NCBI RefSeq assembly: GCF_029784155.1 | Contig: NC_073691.1 | Span: forward strand, 141,786,433-141,850,432 | Direction of reading: 5' to 3' | Length of the DNA stretch: 64,000 bases | From: Uranotaenia lowii | Lineage: Eukaryota > Arthropoda > Insecta > Diptera > Culicidae | In this document: positions 1-10,065 of the stretch, piece by piece | How the letters are laid out: each line of letters opens with the position of its first letter | Numbering within the stretch: position 1 is the stretch's first letter | Translations under genes and position numbers: made by a program | The notes under the pieces: model-generated | Told to the model about the DNA's origin: nothing | Database searches by the model: none | What the model saw: the letters and a program-made list of their open reading frames with translations, nothing else

Positions 1-61
1 GAAGTCGGCGAATTTCTTTACAAAAGGAACAATAAATGCCGATATCTACCAAAAGGAGTGT

Positions 62-350
62 TTGCAGAAAAGGTTGCTGCCACTATATAAGAAACAATCC
101 ACTCTCAGATGGTTTGAAGATAACGATGTAGATTTCGTTGAGAAAGATATTAACCCACCAAACTGCCCCCAGCTTCGCCCCATAGAACGATATTGGGCTA
201 TCGTTAAGTTTTCAAGAAAGATAGTAAGGCCAACCGGACCATGGCGGTTTTCAAGAAAAATTGGAATGCTGCGGCCAAGAAGCGTGACCAATCAGCTGTA
301 CAAAATCTAATGAAACGCGTCAAGTCGAAAGTCCGAGAATATTACCAATA
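62..350 (+). pseudogene. mariner (ITmD37E-like) transposase, C-terminal fragment
   Basis: The frame carries the end of a Tc1/mariner catalytic domain: a 'DINPPNCPQLRPIERYWAIV' block, which is the conserved proline-rich stretch before the third acidic residue of mosquito DD37E mariners. The same block, as NPPNTPELRPIEKYW, occurs in the better copy at 54347-55615. Only the last part of the roughly 340-residue family protein is present because the window starts inside the element. Downstream of the catalytic block the frame shifts and decays, so this is a dead copy. Family assignment is by motif recognition; the lineage within ITm elements is inferred from the motif spacing and the second copy. 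Confidence 0.75.
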
Positions 351-595
351 ATTACTTATTTACTTGTATTTCTTTATAAACTGTAAGAATAAGCTTTTTG
401 AAACACTTCCGAACTGTTTCTTTGTTTGAATAATCAATAAAATCAAATGTGTTTATAACTTATTTTCAATACACTCCTTATGTACAGTACCGTTCATAAT
501 TGTATAGAAATTAGAATCACGCGCACTGTCACTTCGATTTTGAACTTCCATAAATTTTTACTATGATGATATTTTTTGATCAAATTTTCGGCGTA
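350..595. other. mariner 3' flank, no gene seen
   Basis: This is A+T-rich sequence after the transposase remnant. A possible mariner terminal sequence, CAGTACCGTTCATAATTG, lies near 485-505. I see no other coding or RNA feature. Confidence 0.4.
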
Positions 596-1595
596 CGATA
601 GATCAACTATCACACTACTATATTACAAAATTTGAGCTTCTAAGGTTTGTGTGACCTGAGATACAGTAATTTTACGAAAATCGAACTTTTGAACTTTAAC
701 CATTCAAACTTCAATATTTCAGAAAATTTGCAAAGTGCTTGTTGAAATATTAAGACAGTATGTCTAAAGTTTTTGAAAATGTCTATTGATGGCGTCAAAA
801 GTTACACGAGGAACAATATTTCAGGCATGAACCTAAAATACGATTTCTATATAATTTTGGACGATTCATGAGAACGATATCGTTTCCATCCACAAATCGG
901 TCAAAAAAGGCCTGGCAAGAACAATAAAGAATAGAAAAATGGAATGAATGATCCATTCGTGTTCTGAAATCACAATCACACAATATTGTTCCGAGTTTTT
1001 GGTTGAAATAGTTGAACAAAATTTAGTGAACATAAAATATGATTTTCCTATGGAAACATTCGTCCAAAATTCTATAGAAATAGCATTTTTAGGTTCATGC
1101 CTGATACTTTTGATCCCATCAATAGAACTTTTCAAAAACGTCAGACATACTGTCTTAATATTTCAATAATCACCCTGCAAATTTCAATAAAAAGTGTAGC
1201 GTAGTTTCTGAGATATTGAAGTTTTCGAATGGTAAAAGTCCAAATAGTGTAGTCCGATTTTCGTAGAATTACTGTATCTCTAGTCACACAAACTTCAGAA
1301 AGCTCAAATTTTGTGATATAATAGTGTGATAATTGAGGCCCTCAGGACTAGAGGGGTGCAAGTGCCAAAATCATCAATTTTGAGTTAATGATGTTTCATG
1401 TTTTTATGTATACCTGGTGAAAAACTCAGATTTTCTATAATTTTTTTTAACACTTTTTTGATTGAATTAAAATTGCTCGAATTCGAAAAATATATGAACA
1501 ATCCAGTACCTTCACATCTTTGAAGCGCGTTTTCTCGAAAATATGATTTAGGCACTTGCACCCCTTTGATCCCAAGCGCCTCAATTGATCTATCC
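596..1595. repeat. TA-flanked foldback transposon with long inverted arms
   Basis: The left arm (596 to about 900) and right arm (about 1030 to 1595) are imperfect reverse complements. Matching landmarks are GATAGATCAA at 597 against TTGATCTATC at 1585, ACAGTAATT at 664 against AATTACTGT at 1267, and GGCATGAACCTAAA at 822 against TTTAGGTTCATGCC at 1088. Both ends abut TA (594-595 and 1596-1597), the target choice of Tc1/mariner-type elements. No transposase is encoded; the open frames inside are only arm sequence read in both directions. The right arm is split by a second element at 1335-1582, which makes this the older insertion. Confidence 0.8.
1335..1582. repeat. nested MITE in the right arm of the foldback
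   Basis: The terminal inverted repeats of about 40 bp begin GAGGC and contain AGGGGTGCAAGTGCC on the left and its complement GGCACTTGCACCCCT on the right. AATT occurs on both sides (1331-1334 and 1583-1586). Removing the element and one AATT restores the foldback terminus GTGTGATAATTGATCTATC, which mirrors the intact left end at 597-615. A short palindrome with the same GGGTGCAAGTGC core stands alone at about 3848-3890. Confidence 0.75.
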
Positions 1596-1615
1596 TACCT
1601 ACCTAAGGGTCCGGC

Positions 1616-2207
1616 GCCGATTGATAGTGTATATCGTTTGAATTGGCCCAAGGAACGAAGCATTACATATATCGCAAGTGTTTAGTTTTTAATTCTTCCT
1701 ACGTTAAACTTTTGCTTAAAGTTTCCTACGCTGGAACATACATATGTCTTACGTAAAAATTGCTTTCAAAATAAGCTCCTGTCGAATTCTAAGGTTTCCC
1801 CTGATACTAAATTATATCTTACATTCGAACGATTAAAGGTCAGCCCTGTCTTTTTTACACTTTTCTATATATCTTCATTCTACCCTATATTTTCAAGATC
1901 AATTTAACCGGCCTTTTTTTTAAAATTGTCAGAGCCAAACAACGAATAGGTGTCAATCTCGTTAGATTCGTTTAAAAAAATCAAGAAAACCTGTCAATTT
2001 GATACGCAAAGCCTACGTGTTAGAAGATGCCGAAGCATTTTTCATGGTTTCTAACCGGTTAACAAATTTTGGGATGAAATTTTTAGAAATTTTCACCATG
2101 AATTTATATCTAAAAACGAGTATAATAAATATCGGAAAATCATCGCCGGGAATAAACCGGGGAAAACTTTGGAATTTCAAAACGAAAAATCGCTAGCAAC
2201 CCTGCTT
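1616..2207. repeat. right part of a CAGGGTTGCTAGC-type hAT-like element
   Basis: This block is a diverged second copy of sequence in the full element at 33985-37787. Landmarks are GAACGAAGCATTA, CGCAAGTGTTTAGTTTTTAA and GATCAATTTAACCGG, followed by the right terminus GCTAGCAACCCTG ending at 2207. No left terminus is visible, so this copy is 5' truncated. It matters because at about 2015-2035 it keeps the uninterrupted version of the site into which the TTAA-flanked palindrome inserted in the other copy. Confidence 0.8.
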
Positions 2208-2209
2208 AA

Positions 2210-2640
2210 TGTTATTATTTGTAAACTACCAATCGACAACGACTCATCTGAACTTTCCGAAGTTTCAGTTTGTTCCGTGGGATAGTATGTGACATCATGA
2301 TCAGAGCCTGTCGAAAAATCTGAATCCTCTGAGCTTTTTTCATCCGAGAGATTTTTCTTAGATATATTTGCCAAACAATTGTTGTTAAGTGCGTTTCATT
2401 TCTGGCGTCTGCCTTTTATCCTTATTAGCTTAAGCTAGATTTGCCATAAAAAAAACCAAACATTTTAGAATAGATACATAACAATGATATTTTTCATGTT
2501 TATTAACCTACCATCGAAGTTTCGCCTGAAGACTTTGGATAATCCTGGTCAGAACCAGTAGAAAATCCTAAAAAGTCGGAGGTAGATGATGATTCCATGT
2601 TCGATTTTCTACAACTTGTTTTCAACTGGCAAAAATGTAT
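2210..2640 (-). other. candidate minus-strand exons with Ser/Asp-rich coding potential
   Basis: Two minus-strand blocks read as related acidic, serine-rich peptides. One (about 2629-2513) contains ESSSTSDFLGFSTGSDQDY and is bounded by a CAG acceptor-like and a GTAGGT donor-like site. The other (2374-2215) contains SSEDSDFSTGSDHDVTYYP. The shared FSTGSD-Q/H-D core suggests duplicated exons of one protein. The second block runs straight into the transposon terminus at 2207, so any gene is probably broken there. I do not recognise the product. Low-complexity composition alone could produce such frames. Confidence 0.3.
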
Positions 2641-2644
2641 ACCT

Positions 2645-2776
2645 ACTTTTATGTTTTAACAATAGATTTCGGATATAATTAAAAACGCGTATAACTTAGT
2701 TTGAAGCCAGAACTAAAACAGACCAGCTCTTCCAGTTGCTAGTTTATTTATGCTTTTCCAGAGCTATTGTTTTCAT
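2645..2776. repeat. 132-bp direct repeat, copy 1
   Basis: The block from ACTTTTATGTTTTAACA to AGCTATTGTTTTCAT recurs in the same orientation at 3624-3755 with only a handful of differences. On the minus strand each copy contains GCATAAATAA, which could serve as a TATA-like element, and each sits just upstream of sequence with exon-like features. A duplicated promoter or 5' segment is possible but unproven. Confidence 0.85.
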
Positions 2777-2849
2777 GCAACATTAGCCACCTTTTTTTCT
2801 AAACAAAAATTTAGAAAAAACAAAAAAAAAAACATTAAGATACACTTAC

Positions 2850-2930
2850 CAAAATGGAAACTCCGGTAACTCACTGAAGACCTCAAACGACTTGCGGGCT
2901 TGTAAATCACTTGGAATTTGCCAAGGTCTG
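2850..2930 (-). other. candidate minus-strand exon with good splice sites
   Basis: On the minus strand TTTTTTGAACAG precedes and GTAAGTG follows a 78-nt block open in two of three frames; one frame reads PWQIPSDLQARKSFEVFSEL. The acceptor has a pyrimidine tract and the donor matches consensus well. Joining directly to the next candidate exon (2629) gives an early stop in each frame I tried, so either the chain is wrong or the gene is decayed. No family recognised. Confidence 0.3.
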
Positions 2931-3134
2931 TTCAAAAAATGAAAATGACACTGATAACTTTTTTGTCTAAGTATCTTTCAAATATTCCCGTTTTCTTTTT
3001 GTGTGTATTTCATCACATTTAAAAACAACGACAATCATCGCAATAAATTTATATCACTTTATCATAATTAAAAAAAAAAGTTTTTTTTCCTTTTTGAATC
3101 ACTCTAATAATTGAATCCAACACAAAACGCTTTG

Positions 3135-3299
3135 AGCCTAGTCCACACTAGGCAACATGAACTGCGATTTTTGTTATGAGACGAACTTTGTTGTCTGTTG
3201 TTGTTGTTGGAAACCTGAGACGGTCTCAGTGTCTCCCGAAGAAAATGGGAGACGCTGAGACCGTCTCGAGACGAACCGTCTCCTAGTGTGGACTAGGCT
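3135..3299. repeat. small MITE with nested palindrome
   Basis: AGCCTAGTCCACACTAG at 3135-3151 and its exact complement at 3283-3299 form 17-bp terminal inverted repeats. Inside, GAGACGGTCTCAGTGTCTCCC (3217-3237) pairs with 3247-3267 around a 9-nt loop. The whole 165 bp could fold as one hairpin with a second internal hairpin. It is non-coding; the superfamily cannot be decided from the ends. Confidence 0.85.
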
Positions 3300-3620
3300 T
3301 TAGAAAGCGAACACCAAACAACATTTCTTGCCTTTACAAAATGGCTTTAACCAACGCACAAAATGGTTATGCGCGGACATTTGTCCTCGTTAACTGACGA
3401 TAACGATGTCGGAAATCACCGAAACTATTGGGACGAAATTTTCCGTACCCTTCATTTGTCTTCAACACCGAACTTTTCCGGTGGCCTGGGGCGAACCATT
3501 CACCAATCGGATAGGTGGCAAATACCGGCAAAATTATTCACCTGGTAAACTTTTTTTCCTTCTTTCAAACACTTGGCCACTAAACTTATCGCGAATTTAC
3601 ACAACACTTTCATCATCGTC
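3300..3620. other. unique sequence with weak exon-like signals, no gene assigned
   Basis: Both strands hold short open frames. On the minus strand an ATG near 3605 opens a 25-codon frame ending at CAG/GTGAAT near 3540. On the plus strand an ATG at 3341 opens 18 codons. The two cannot both be right and neither product is recognised. Confidence 0.25.
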
Positions 3621-3623
3621 GCC

Positions 3624-3755
3624 ACTTTTATGTTTTAACACTAGAATTCGGATATAAGTAAAAACGCGTATAACTTAGTTTGAAGCCAGAACTAAAAAAG
3701 ACCAGCTCTTCCAGTTGCTAGTTTATTTATGCTTTTCCAGAGCTATTGTTTTCAT
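3624..3755. repeat. 132-bp direct repeat, copy 2
   Basis: This is the partner of 2645-2776 in the same orientation, about 980 bp away. The edges are sharp on both sides: the left flank diverges before ACTTTTATG and the right flank after TTTTCAT. Sharp edges and few differences point to a fairly recent segmental duplication rather than a dispersed transposon. Confidence 0.85.
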
Positions 3756-3970
3756 TCGGTTGTTTGTTTAGTTCGGCTGAGCGATTAGCTTGTCTTGGAT
3801 ATAACACCTACGTTCTGATGAATTCAGCCTAAAAGTTTGATCCTTTGGTGTCAGAAGGGTGCAAGTGCACTTGCACCCTTATGGCACCAACGGAACAGGA
3901 TTTTCATTAACACGTTATTTTGTAAACATGCAGCTTAAAAATATCGAAATATTTTTTTTTGTGACCTGTA

Positions 3971-4750
3971 CTGCCGTTCTAAGCAAGAATGTCCCATGTG
4001 ACTTTTGGGTCATTTTCACTTTTTTGCTGGAAACGGTCTCTTTTAGTGTTAACTTTCGAATAAAAACACAAACAAATATACTTTGTTCCGAACTTATACG
4101 ACGTTTTCATCAAGGTGGTTGTCTCTATGTTGAAAGTTCTACGCAAGAATGTCACACTAGAGAAAATTCTATAAAAAATGCAAATTTTATCGAAAAATTG
4201 TCTTGAGATGAGTTCAAACTGTTGAATTTAATGTCATTCACTGAAAAGAACACTAAAATAGAGGGCAGAGGAGGAGCGAGAAGACTTGAGTGTTTTATTC
4301 AGAGAAATTTTCACTAAACACTTTTCGGTAGGCATTACTTACAAGATCCATGCTCAACTATACATTTTTATAAACAAAGAGGAATGTATTTCTCAAATAA
4401 CGGTTTAGCATGAGTTTTTGGGAAAAAAATAAACTACGCAAGCTTTTAAAATGATAGAAAAATTGAAGCCGTGTGACAGTTTTTCGTAGAACTAGCATCG
4501 GCATGCGTTCTGATTCTACGCAAAAGTGTCACACGGGAGCATTTTTCGCTCTAATTTGCTGTTTTTTTAGGAAATGTAATTTTTTGACAGAAAACATTGT
4601 AAAATGATTAACTTGAACTGTTCACTACGAAAAAACTGTCAGTGAGTTTTTAGTTTGAGAGAAAAATTGTAAATATAGCTGATATTTCAATCGCGTTTTT
4701 TTCGTTTGCACGTTTTTCCACATGGGACAATCTTACTTAGAACGGCAGTG
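3971..4750. repeat. TA-flanked MITE with CTGCCGTTCTAAG ends
   Basis: The left end CTGCCGTTCTAAGCAAGAAT matches the complement of the right end (CACTGCCGTTCTAAGTAAGA), and both ends abut TA (3969-3970 and 4751-4752). The core motif, roughly TTCTAMGCAARARTGTCNCA, recurs inside at about 4135 and 4510 in the same orientation as the left end, so four copies are spaced through the element. A 115-codon open frame from 3859 covers the left half but has no recognisable domain and is best read as chance. The TIR resembles that of the small element at 27548-27784. Confidence 0.8.
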
Positions 4751-5499
4751 TATCTTCTACAGCAGGCATGTCAAACTGGGGGTTCGCGGGCTGCATGCGG
4801 CCCGCGGCTTTGGTCAATGCGGCCCGCGTAGCCTGTCTTAAGTTTTTACAAAATTCCCTACAACACAGAAGTACGCTGGCTTTCCTGCCACAAAATATTG
4901 AAAAGATTTTTTTTTGCTACGAGAGGAAATATTAATATTATTTTTGGAAATGAAAGGTAGACCTGTTGAACATTTTCAAGGAGACGACTGGGTTCAGGAT
5001 TTGGCATTTCACGTTGATCTCACTGGCCACCTGCAAGATTTGAACTTAAAGCTTCAAGGAAAAGAAAAAAATCATAACTGCTTGTGATGATGTTACAAAC
5101 TTTCAAGCGAAGTTACGGTTATAGATCAACCAAATTTCCAAAGAAAATCTTGTGCACTTCTCTACGTGTCAAGAACTGAAAAGAACAAATGAGGCTGCAT
5201 CATTTGATAAATACGTACTTCACCTAGAATCGTTACTAGATGAATTCACAAGCCGTTTTCGTAACTTTAATTCATACGAGCAAGAATTTTCGTTGTTTGT
5301 ATCTCCATTTTCGTTTGCTCCTAAAAATGCTGCAGATAATTTGCAACTAGAGTTGATAGAGCTGCAGTGCGATTCTTTATTAAAAGCGAAATACATTGAA
5401 GTGGCTGTACCAAAATTTTGCAGCTATTTGCTTGAACGCTACGTTGAGTTACGGAAATTTGTTGCCAGAATTTTTGCTATGTATGCAAGTAGCTATCTA

Positions 5500-6293
5500 C
5501 AGGGTGACAAAAAAGTCCGGTCACACTTTTTTGGGGTCGCCTGTAGCCTACACGTTGCATCTCTCTGGTGCCTTCTATATGTCAAATGAAAGGGCTAACC
5601 TTGCTGCCCAAAGTGGCAGATTTTCGTTTCTGTGCAGTTTGTTTACATTGAGTTGTGAGCCATGGCAGAGTTAAGGGCAGCTGTTATCGCTGCTCGGTTT
5701 GGCGCGCAGATGACGAGCTTATTTTTTCGGACGAGAAGCTGTTCATTTTGCAGCAAACAGTCAATCGCCAAAATGATCGAGTTTGGAGTGTGAGCCTCCA
5801 GCAAGCTCCTGCGGACAAGCTGAACGTTTCCCGGTTCCAAAATAAGACGTCAGTCTTGCTTCCTGACAGATGGCGCAGCATCCCATACCGCAAAGGTTGT
5901 TCAGGCGTGGTGTGAGAAAAACTTGACCGATTTCATTTCGAAGAATGAATGGCCTCCGTCGTCTCCGGATCTGAATCCACTGGATTATTTCGTGTGGGGA
6001 TACATGATGTCGAAGCTGAACGACTATAAAATAGCAAATTTGCAGCAATTCAAGCGAGTTATCACGAAAATCTGGGACGAGATGCCAATGAAGCAGGTGC
6101 GCGCCGCTTGCGACGACTTTCCGAGACGTCTGAAGCTGGTTCGATCAGATAAAGGTGGTGTAATTCCGAGATATCGTCTGTGAAGTATCTTTATGAGTTA
6201 CTGAATAAAGCTATGAAAGCCAGATTCACATTTTTTTCTTATTCTTTGAGATATTGAGGTTTTCCTGTGTGACCGGACTTTTTTGTCACCCTG
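5500..6293 (+). mobile_element. internally deleted mariner-like element nested in the hAT
   Basis: Perfect 27-bp terminal inverted repeats begin CAGGGTGACAAAAAAGTCCG, and TA flanks both sides (5498-5499 and 6294-6295). The element is 794 bp, much shorter than the usual 1.3 kb. Its insertion exactly splits the hAT transposase codons for SSYL/CEQ. The high TIR identity suggests it is younger than its host. Confidence 0.95.
5662..6183 (+). pseudogene. mariner transposase, internally deleted and frameshifted
   Basis: A start-like ATG at 5662 gives MAELRAAVIAARF, typical of a mariner N-terminus. It fuses directly to catalytic-domain sequence in another frame: LIFSDEKLFILQQTVNRQND with the first catalytic Asp in SDEK. 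After a further shift near 5915, NEWPPSSPDLNPLDYFVWGY contains the proline-rich motif ahead of the third acidic residue (SPDLNPLDYF). The frame ends at the stop at 6181. The DNA-binding domain and most of the second-Asp region are lost, so it cannot transpose on its own but could be mobilised through its intact ends. Confidence 0.85.
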
Positions 6294-6426
6294 TATGTGA
6301 ACAGTTTTTTTTTCCAAAATGGAAGCTACAAAAACTCCTCATTGTTCGAGATTATTTGATAAAAATTTATCATCAATAATGAAAGTGTCAGTGACAAATA
6401 AACTCCTGACAATAGATATGGGGCTA

Positions 6427-7334
6427 GGTGGGGTAATTATGAACAAAATTACTCAGTTTTTCATACTCATACTCAGCTCAAACAAGTAGCTCTTTAATTT
6501 TGGAATTCTGGAAAGTAACCAAAAATAAATGGCTGGTTCCCTTCTTCATTTTAAGATTTTTTTCTTATTTTTAAGTTGCAGCTTGTCGGCGTAAAACGTT
6601 TGTTCAGAATTACCCCGTTTGTTCATAATTACCTTCTTCTCTATGGGGTAATTATGAACACTGTAACGATTCTTGTTATGTGATGACTTTTGATATTAGC
6701 TTTATTCCTATTGCATTGTATCCTTTATTCCTGTAGCATTGTACTGAGATTTGTTGATTTTTTAAATTTACTGTTGAGAAGTTATTGGTTATTTTCAGTT
6801 TTACATAGCTGGAAGGCATCTTTTCAAATAATCACAGATCCACAATTCTAAAAAAGTATGAAGTAATGTTTTAGGCTTATTTTCAAGGTTTGGATGGTTA
6901 TCGTGATTTTGAAGATAAAAGTAAATTTCAATCATAAACCAATGCAGAGAAAACACGTGTTCATAATTACCCTGCATCTTGAAAAGTATGGGGTAAATAT
7001 GAACACTTCTTTGTGTGTGGGTAGAAATTTTTTTCATCTTAAAATCATATCACACCACATGGAGCATCAATTACCAAACGTAAAACTTTCAAAAACAACA
7101 TTTCATCTCCATTCACATTGACTAGGGAGTCAATTTACAAGACACGTCTCAAAACGATTTTCGTTTCTCAGAGACATTATTTTATTTTAATTATTCTTAC
7201 TACAACATTTATACAGTTAGGTTTGCAAGTTGTAACTGTAACTTATCAATAGAATGACAGACTATCACAATTGATCAGTTTTGAGTCCCTACTATGACCC
7301 TAACGGCGCTTACGGCGTTTGTTCATAATTACCA
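6427..7334. repeat. GTTCATAATTACC-iterated element nested in the hAT
   Basis: Seven copies of GTTCATAATTACC or close variants occur in both orientations, near 6433, 6604, 6620, 6644, 6958, 6992 and 7321; the outermost form terminal inverted repeats. TA occurs just outside both ends (6425-6426 and 7335-7336). The block sits between the end of the hAT coding remnant and the hAT right arm. No transposase frame is recognisable. Iterated, inverted subterminal motifs suggest transposase-binding sites of an unknown non-autonomous DNA transposon. Confidence 0.7.
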
Positions 7335-7595
7335 TAATAACCATTCAAAACCATTCATAATTAATTCATAATTATTAAATAATATAAGAATATAAAACAT
7401 TAAAAGCTTACAAAAAAATTTAACGCAAAATTTCATTCCAAGTTTACTTATAACTATATTCCATTTTATTGTATCTAATCTCCGTGAAACTAATACGTTA
7501 TGTTTTCTAACTGATTTTGGCTGCGGCCCTCTACGCATAGAAAATTTTTAATGCGGCCCGCACACTTAAACGAGTTTGACATGCCTGTTCTACAG

Positions 7596-7918
7596 GATGT
7601 TAATCTATGCTTTAAATTTTCAAAGAACAGTTTATCTCAGTTCAAATCAAAGTGTATAGAGACTCGCGGTCTAAATATTTGAATTCTTCCTGAAAATGAC
7701 TCGAAAAAGGCTGCATATTTTATGTTTCTGCAAAAAACTAATCAATTTACTGTATTTTAATCATCTTTTACAATCACACCGGGTTGCATTACATGAACCA
7801 TCATATAATATAACACGGCGGCTCATAAAAAAACATCTTATATTCACGTCAATCGAATCATCCATTTTCGAGTGATGCTACAATAAAACAAATAAAATAA
7901 ATTGAATTTTCTTTTCGA
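7596..7918. other. A+T-rich unique sequence, no gene seen
   Basis: No long frame, repeat end or RNA gene is visible. It ends in TTTTCTTTTCGATTGCAG, a possible splice acceptor. Confidence 0.4.
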
Positions 7919-7920
7919 TT

Positions 7921-8716
7921 GCAGAAATACTATCTCATCTCAACGCACCCGCGACATGTGAAACGATCAGAAGAAAAGTGCAATCCCCGACACTCCCCGA
8001 AGATAATAATGGCAACGGTCCGCTGTTGGCGGCCACGACGTGATACAAATTTGAATATAGAATTGATCCCCAAATATCAGTACCCAGTGAAGAAAATCAC
8101 CCCGCATGATGTCGATGATGTACTGGGAGAGGTGAAGTGTATGTAAGCGCGTGTATGTTTTGTTTTTTACTGTGTTTGTGTTCTGTCCCGTACGTAATCC
8201 GGGGGCTAGTATCTGCTCCGATCTAGGCGACGAGCAGCGACTCATCGAAAAATCAAGAGGTGAAAATTGGCCAACAGGAGCAGAGGAAGAAAAAAGTTTA
8301 ATGAAAAACTCCCGCAATTGGGAGCGAGAGTGAAAAAATCGCGCCCGTCAATTACAACAAAGAACCGGTTACGGAAGTGACGAGCGCGAGTACTAGCAAG
8401 AGAGAGAAAAAGTGCAGAGCATAGCGCCAAAGATATCGGAAAAGAAGGAGAGCAAACACGAGACACATTATCTTTGTTTTAGTTTTGTTCCTAGTTTTCA
8501 TTCCTCCGTTGATCCGGTTGACCAGCAGCTGCACCCCAGGAATCCGCCGAATCGGTGCAGCACGGCAGGTCCCTTTCTGGCAAGGGAATCCCAACTCTCG
8601 TACCAATCCCCGGAGTCCGCCGGAGGCCGTCGCACTTTTGCGTCCGCCTTGGCAGTGACATCCGTGACCCATCCGTGGTACGCCAATGAATCGTCGGCAA
8701 TCGTTGGACAAGCCAG
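7921..8716 (+). other. candidate host 5' exon region with strong splice donor
   Basis: This is one of the few G+C-richer, apparently unique stretches. A pyrimidine-rich acceptor-like site ends at 7920. The stretch ends at CCAG/GTAAGT, with the donor at 8717, a near-consensus insect donor. An ATG at 8686 opens MNRRQSLDKP and reaches the donor in phase 1. Joined to the 38-nt exon candidate at 41128, the frame stays open (Gly-Lys-Ser-Thr-Thr onward). The region may be mostly 5' untranslated. The minus-strand open frames here are shadows. No product can be named. Confidence 0.4.
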
Positions 8717-9775
8717 GTAAGTTCAAGCTAGTCCCATTTCGTGTTCCTTTTTTTTCGATAAGGACATTAATGACAGCGCACCGAATACATGTAGAAATCA
8801 CGGTGCGAGAAAAGTGAATGGTCCTTACATTGTCTGGGTGTATTTCCTCCTACCGATGGGATTATTTTGAGAAATCGATGTTACCTACCCATTCTTCAAA
8901 GTGAGAAAACGGGTTCAGTGATTGCAAATTTCTAGTGATGAAAAATGTGGAATTGCTCTAGTGAGATTTCCATTGTGTTGATAAATGTATCAGCCCGTTC
9001 AGAACCCTTCATGATTTATTTCTCTTGAAACGAGACTACTGTTCTATACTCAAAAATTCAATCTTCTAGAAAATACTCATTATTTTTCGCTAAAAGAGCC
9101 GTAAACAGAGTTAAACACATTACAAAAAAAGTCCCACTTCACGTGAGAAGTGAGTTGAAATCTGCCGAGAAAACATACACTCAAACACAAAACTGAATCG
9201 AAAATCTTCCTCGTTACGTACACAACATAACACGGCCAGGCGTCGTCGGGTGGTTTTGGTTGTAGGCTGTTACGACTCGGGAAAGAATGAATGGAACCAT
9301 CCGCATTTTTCGTTTCCCATTCGTACGGGACGGATAAACGGAATCAAGCGAGCAAAACGAAGAAGCACAAAAACACCAGTAAGCAACATCTGTGTGGTAT
9401 TGTGAAGTAGGAGCTGCCTAGCTTTCGGTCCCTCGCCTCTCGGTGTGTGCAAACAAGCGAAAGCTGATCGAGCCGAGCGGCTGTACACAACAAACGGCAC
9501 AGACTGGCGTGGCGAGTGAACCACTTTGCCAAGTGCCGTGGGAAGTGTCCGTGTCGTCTATACAAACTCGTCTGAACCCATGCTTCAATCGGAAATATTA
9601 ACCCCGTACACAAGGTTTAATGGCTTCAAGCTCATTGAGCCGTCATTGTTTTTCCGGCGAAATTTGGCAGGTGTTCCTTAAGAAAAGTTACTCTATGCCA
9701 TAAGCCTACCTCTTTTCCGAACATTCATCCTGAGTCATCCTTTTCTGGTCTAGGGACTAACCCCGAAAACACGAG
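8717..9775. other. unique sequence, possible intron or regulatory DNA
   Basis: The segment 9230-9600 is G+C-rich and unique-looking, with short open frames on the minus strand that have no recognisable domain. It could be another 5' exon or regulatory stretch. I see no repeat ends or RNA gene. Confidence 0.3.
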
Positions 9776-10020
9776 TTCGGTAATTCATTTTATCGACTAG
9801 TTATTTACCGAAATTTCACAGTGTGTTCGGTAAATATAATCAGTTATTCTGTTTTTATTACCGGTTGTTCGGTAAAAATTACCGAAGTTTCGGTAAAATA
9901 TTATCGAACGCTCAGTAATAAAACGATGAATTGGTAACCATTGTATAGTTTGTTCGGAAAATATTCCCGTATTTCCGAAATAACCACCGAACACACGTTA
10001 CTTTTGTTCAGTAGAATTTT
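9776..10020. repeat. TTCGGTAA/TTACCG-iterated MITE-like sequence
   Basis: At least six copies of TTCGGTAA or its complement TTACCGAA are packed into 120 bp, near 9777, 9805, 9826, 9859, 9869, 9879 and 9890. The outer edges are not sharp. Similar wording (TTTCGGTTACCG, GTTTCGGT) appears at 52022-52065, so a dispersed family is likely. No coding capacity. Confidence 0.5.
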
Positions 10021-10065
10021 CTTGTTGCATGGCCAATGACCACAAATTACACTGTTAACAGTAAA

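Larger units (their letters stand above)
4860..6424 (+). pseudogene. hAT (Charlie/GTF2IRD2-type) transposase C-terminal half, interrupted
   Basis: Frame fragments show EVRW followed by LSCHKILKRF, then DDWVQDLAFHVDLTGHLQDL and LNLKLQGK. From 5152 the best stretch includes LQLELIELQCDSLLK and the final RIFAMYASSYL. The frame then breaks at a mariner insertion and resumes after 6295 as CEQFFSKMEATKTPH, so the original read YASSYLCEQFFS. This is the conserved C-terminal hAT dimerisation region seen in Charlie-type transposases and GTF2IRD2-like proteins. The N-terminal zinc finger and first catalytic part are missing and a frameshift lies near 5080. It is a dead transposase with no sign of host co-option. 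Confidence 0.85.
4763..7587 (+). mobile_element. Charlie-like hAT transposon, decayed, with two nested insertions
   Basis: The terminal repeats CAGGCATGTCAAACT (4763) and AGTTTGACATGCCTG (ending 7587) are flanked by a perfect 8-bp duplication TTCTACAG (4755-4762 and 7588-7595), the hallmark of hAT elements. Both subterminal regions carry TGCGGCCCGC blocks, three on the left and one on the right. The element keeps only the C-terminal half of a transposase and is interrupted by a mariner at 5500-6293 and a second element at 6427-7334. Removing those leaves about 1.1 kb of original sequence. Confidence 0.92.

Noticed and set aside
2645..3755. LTR retrotransposon with 132-bp LTRs
   Set aside because: The direct repeats lack TG...CA ends and a target duplication, and the 850 bp between them has no gag/pol, primer-binding site or polypurine tract.
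6427..7334. CRISPR-like array from the repeated 13-mers
   Set aside because: Repeats alternate in orientation, spacing is irregular and the genome is plainly eukaryotic.
8352..8801. 149-codon minus-strand open frame
   Set aside because: It overlaps a better-supported plus-strand exon signal, lacks any recognised domain and has overlapping frames on both strands, consistent with low stop density from higher G+C.
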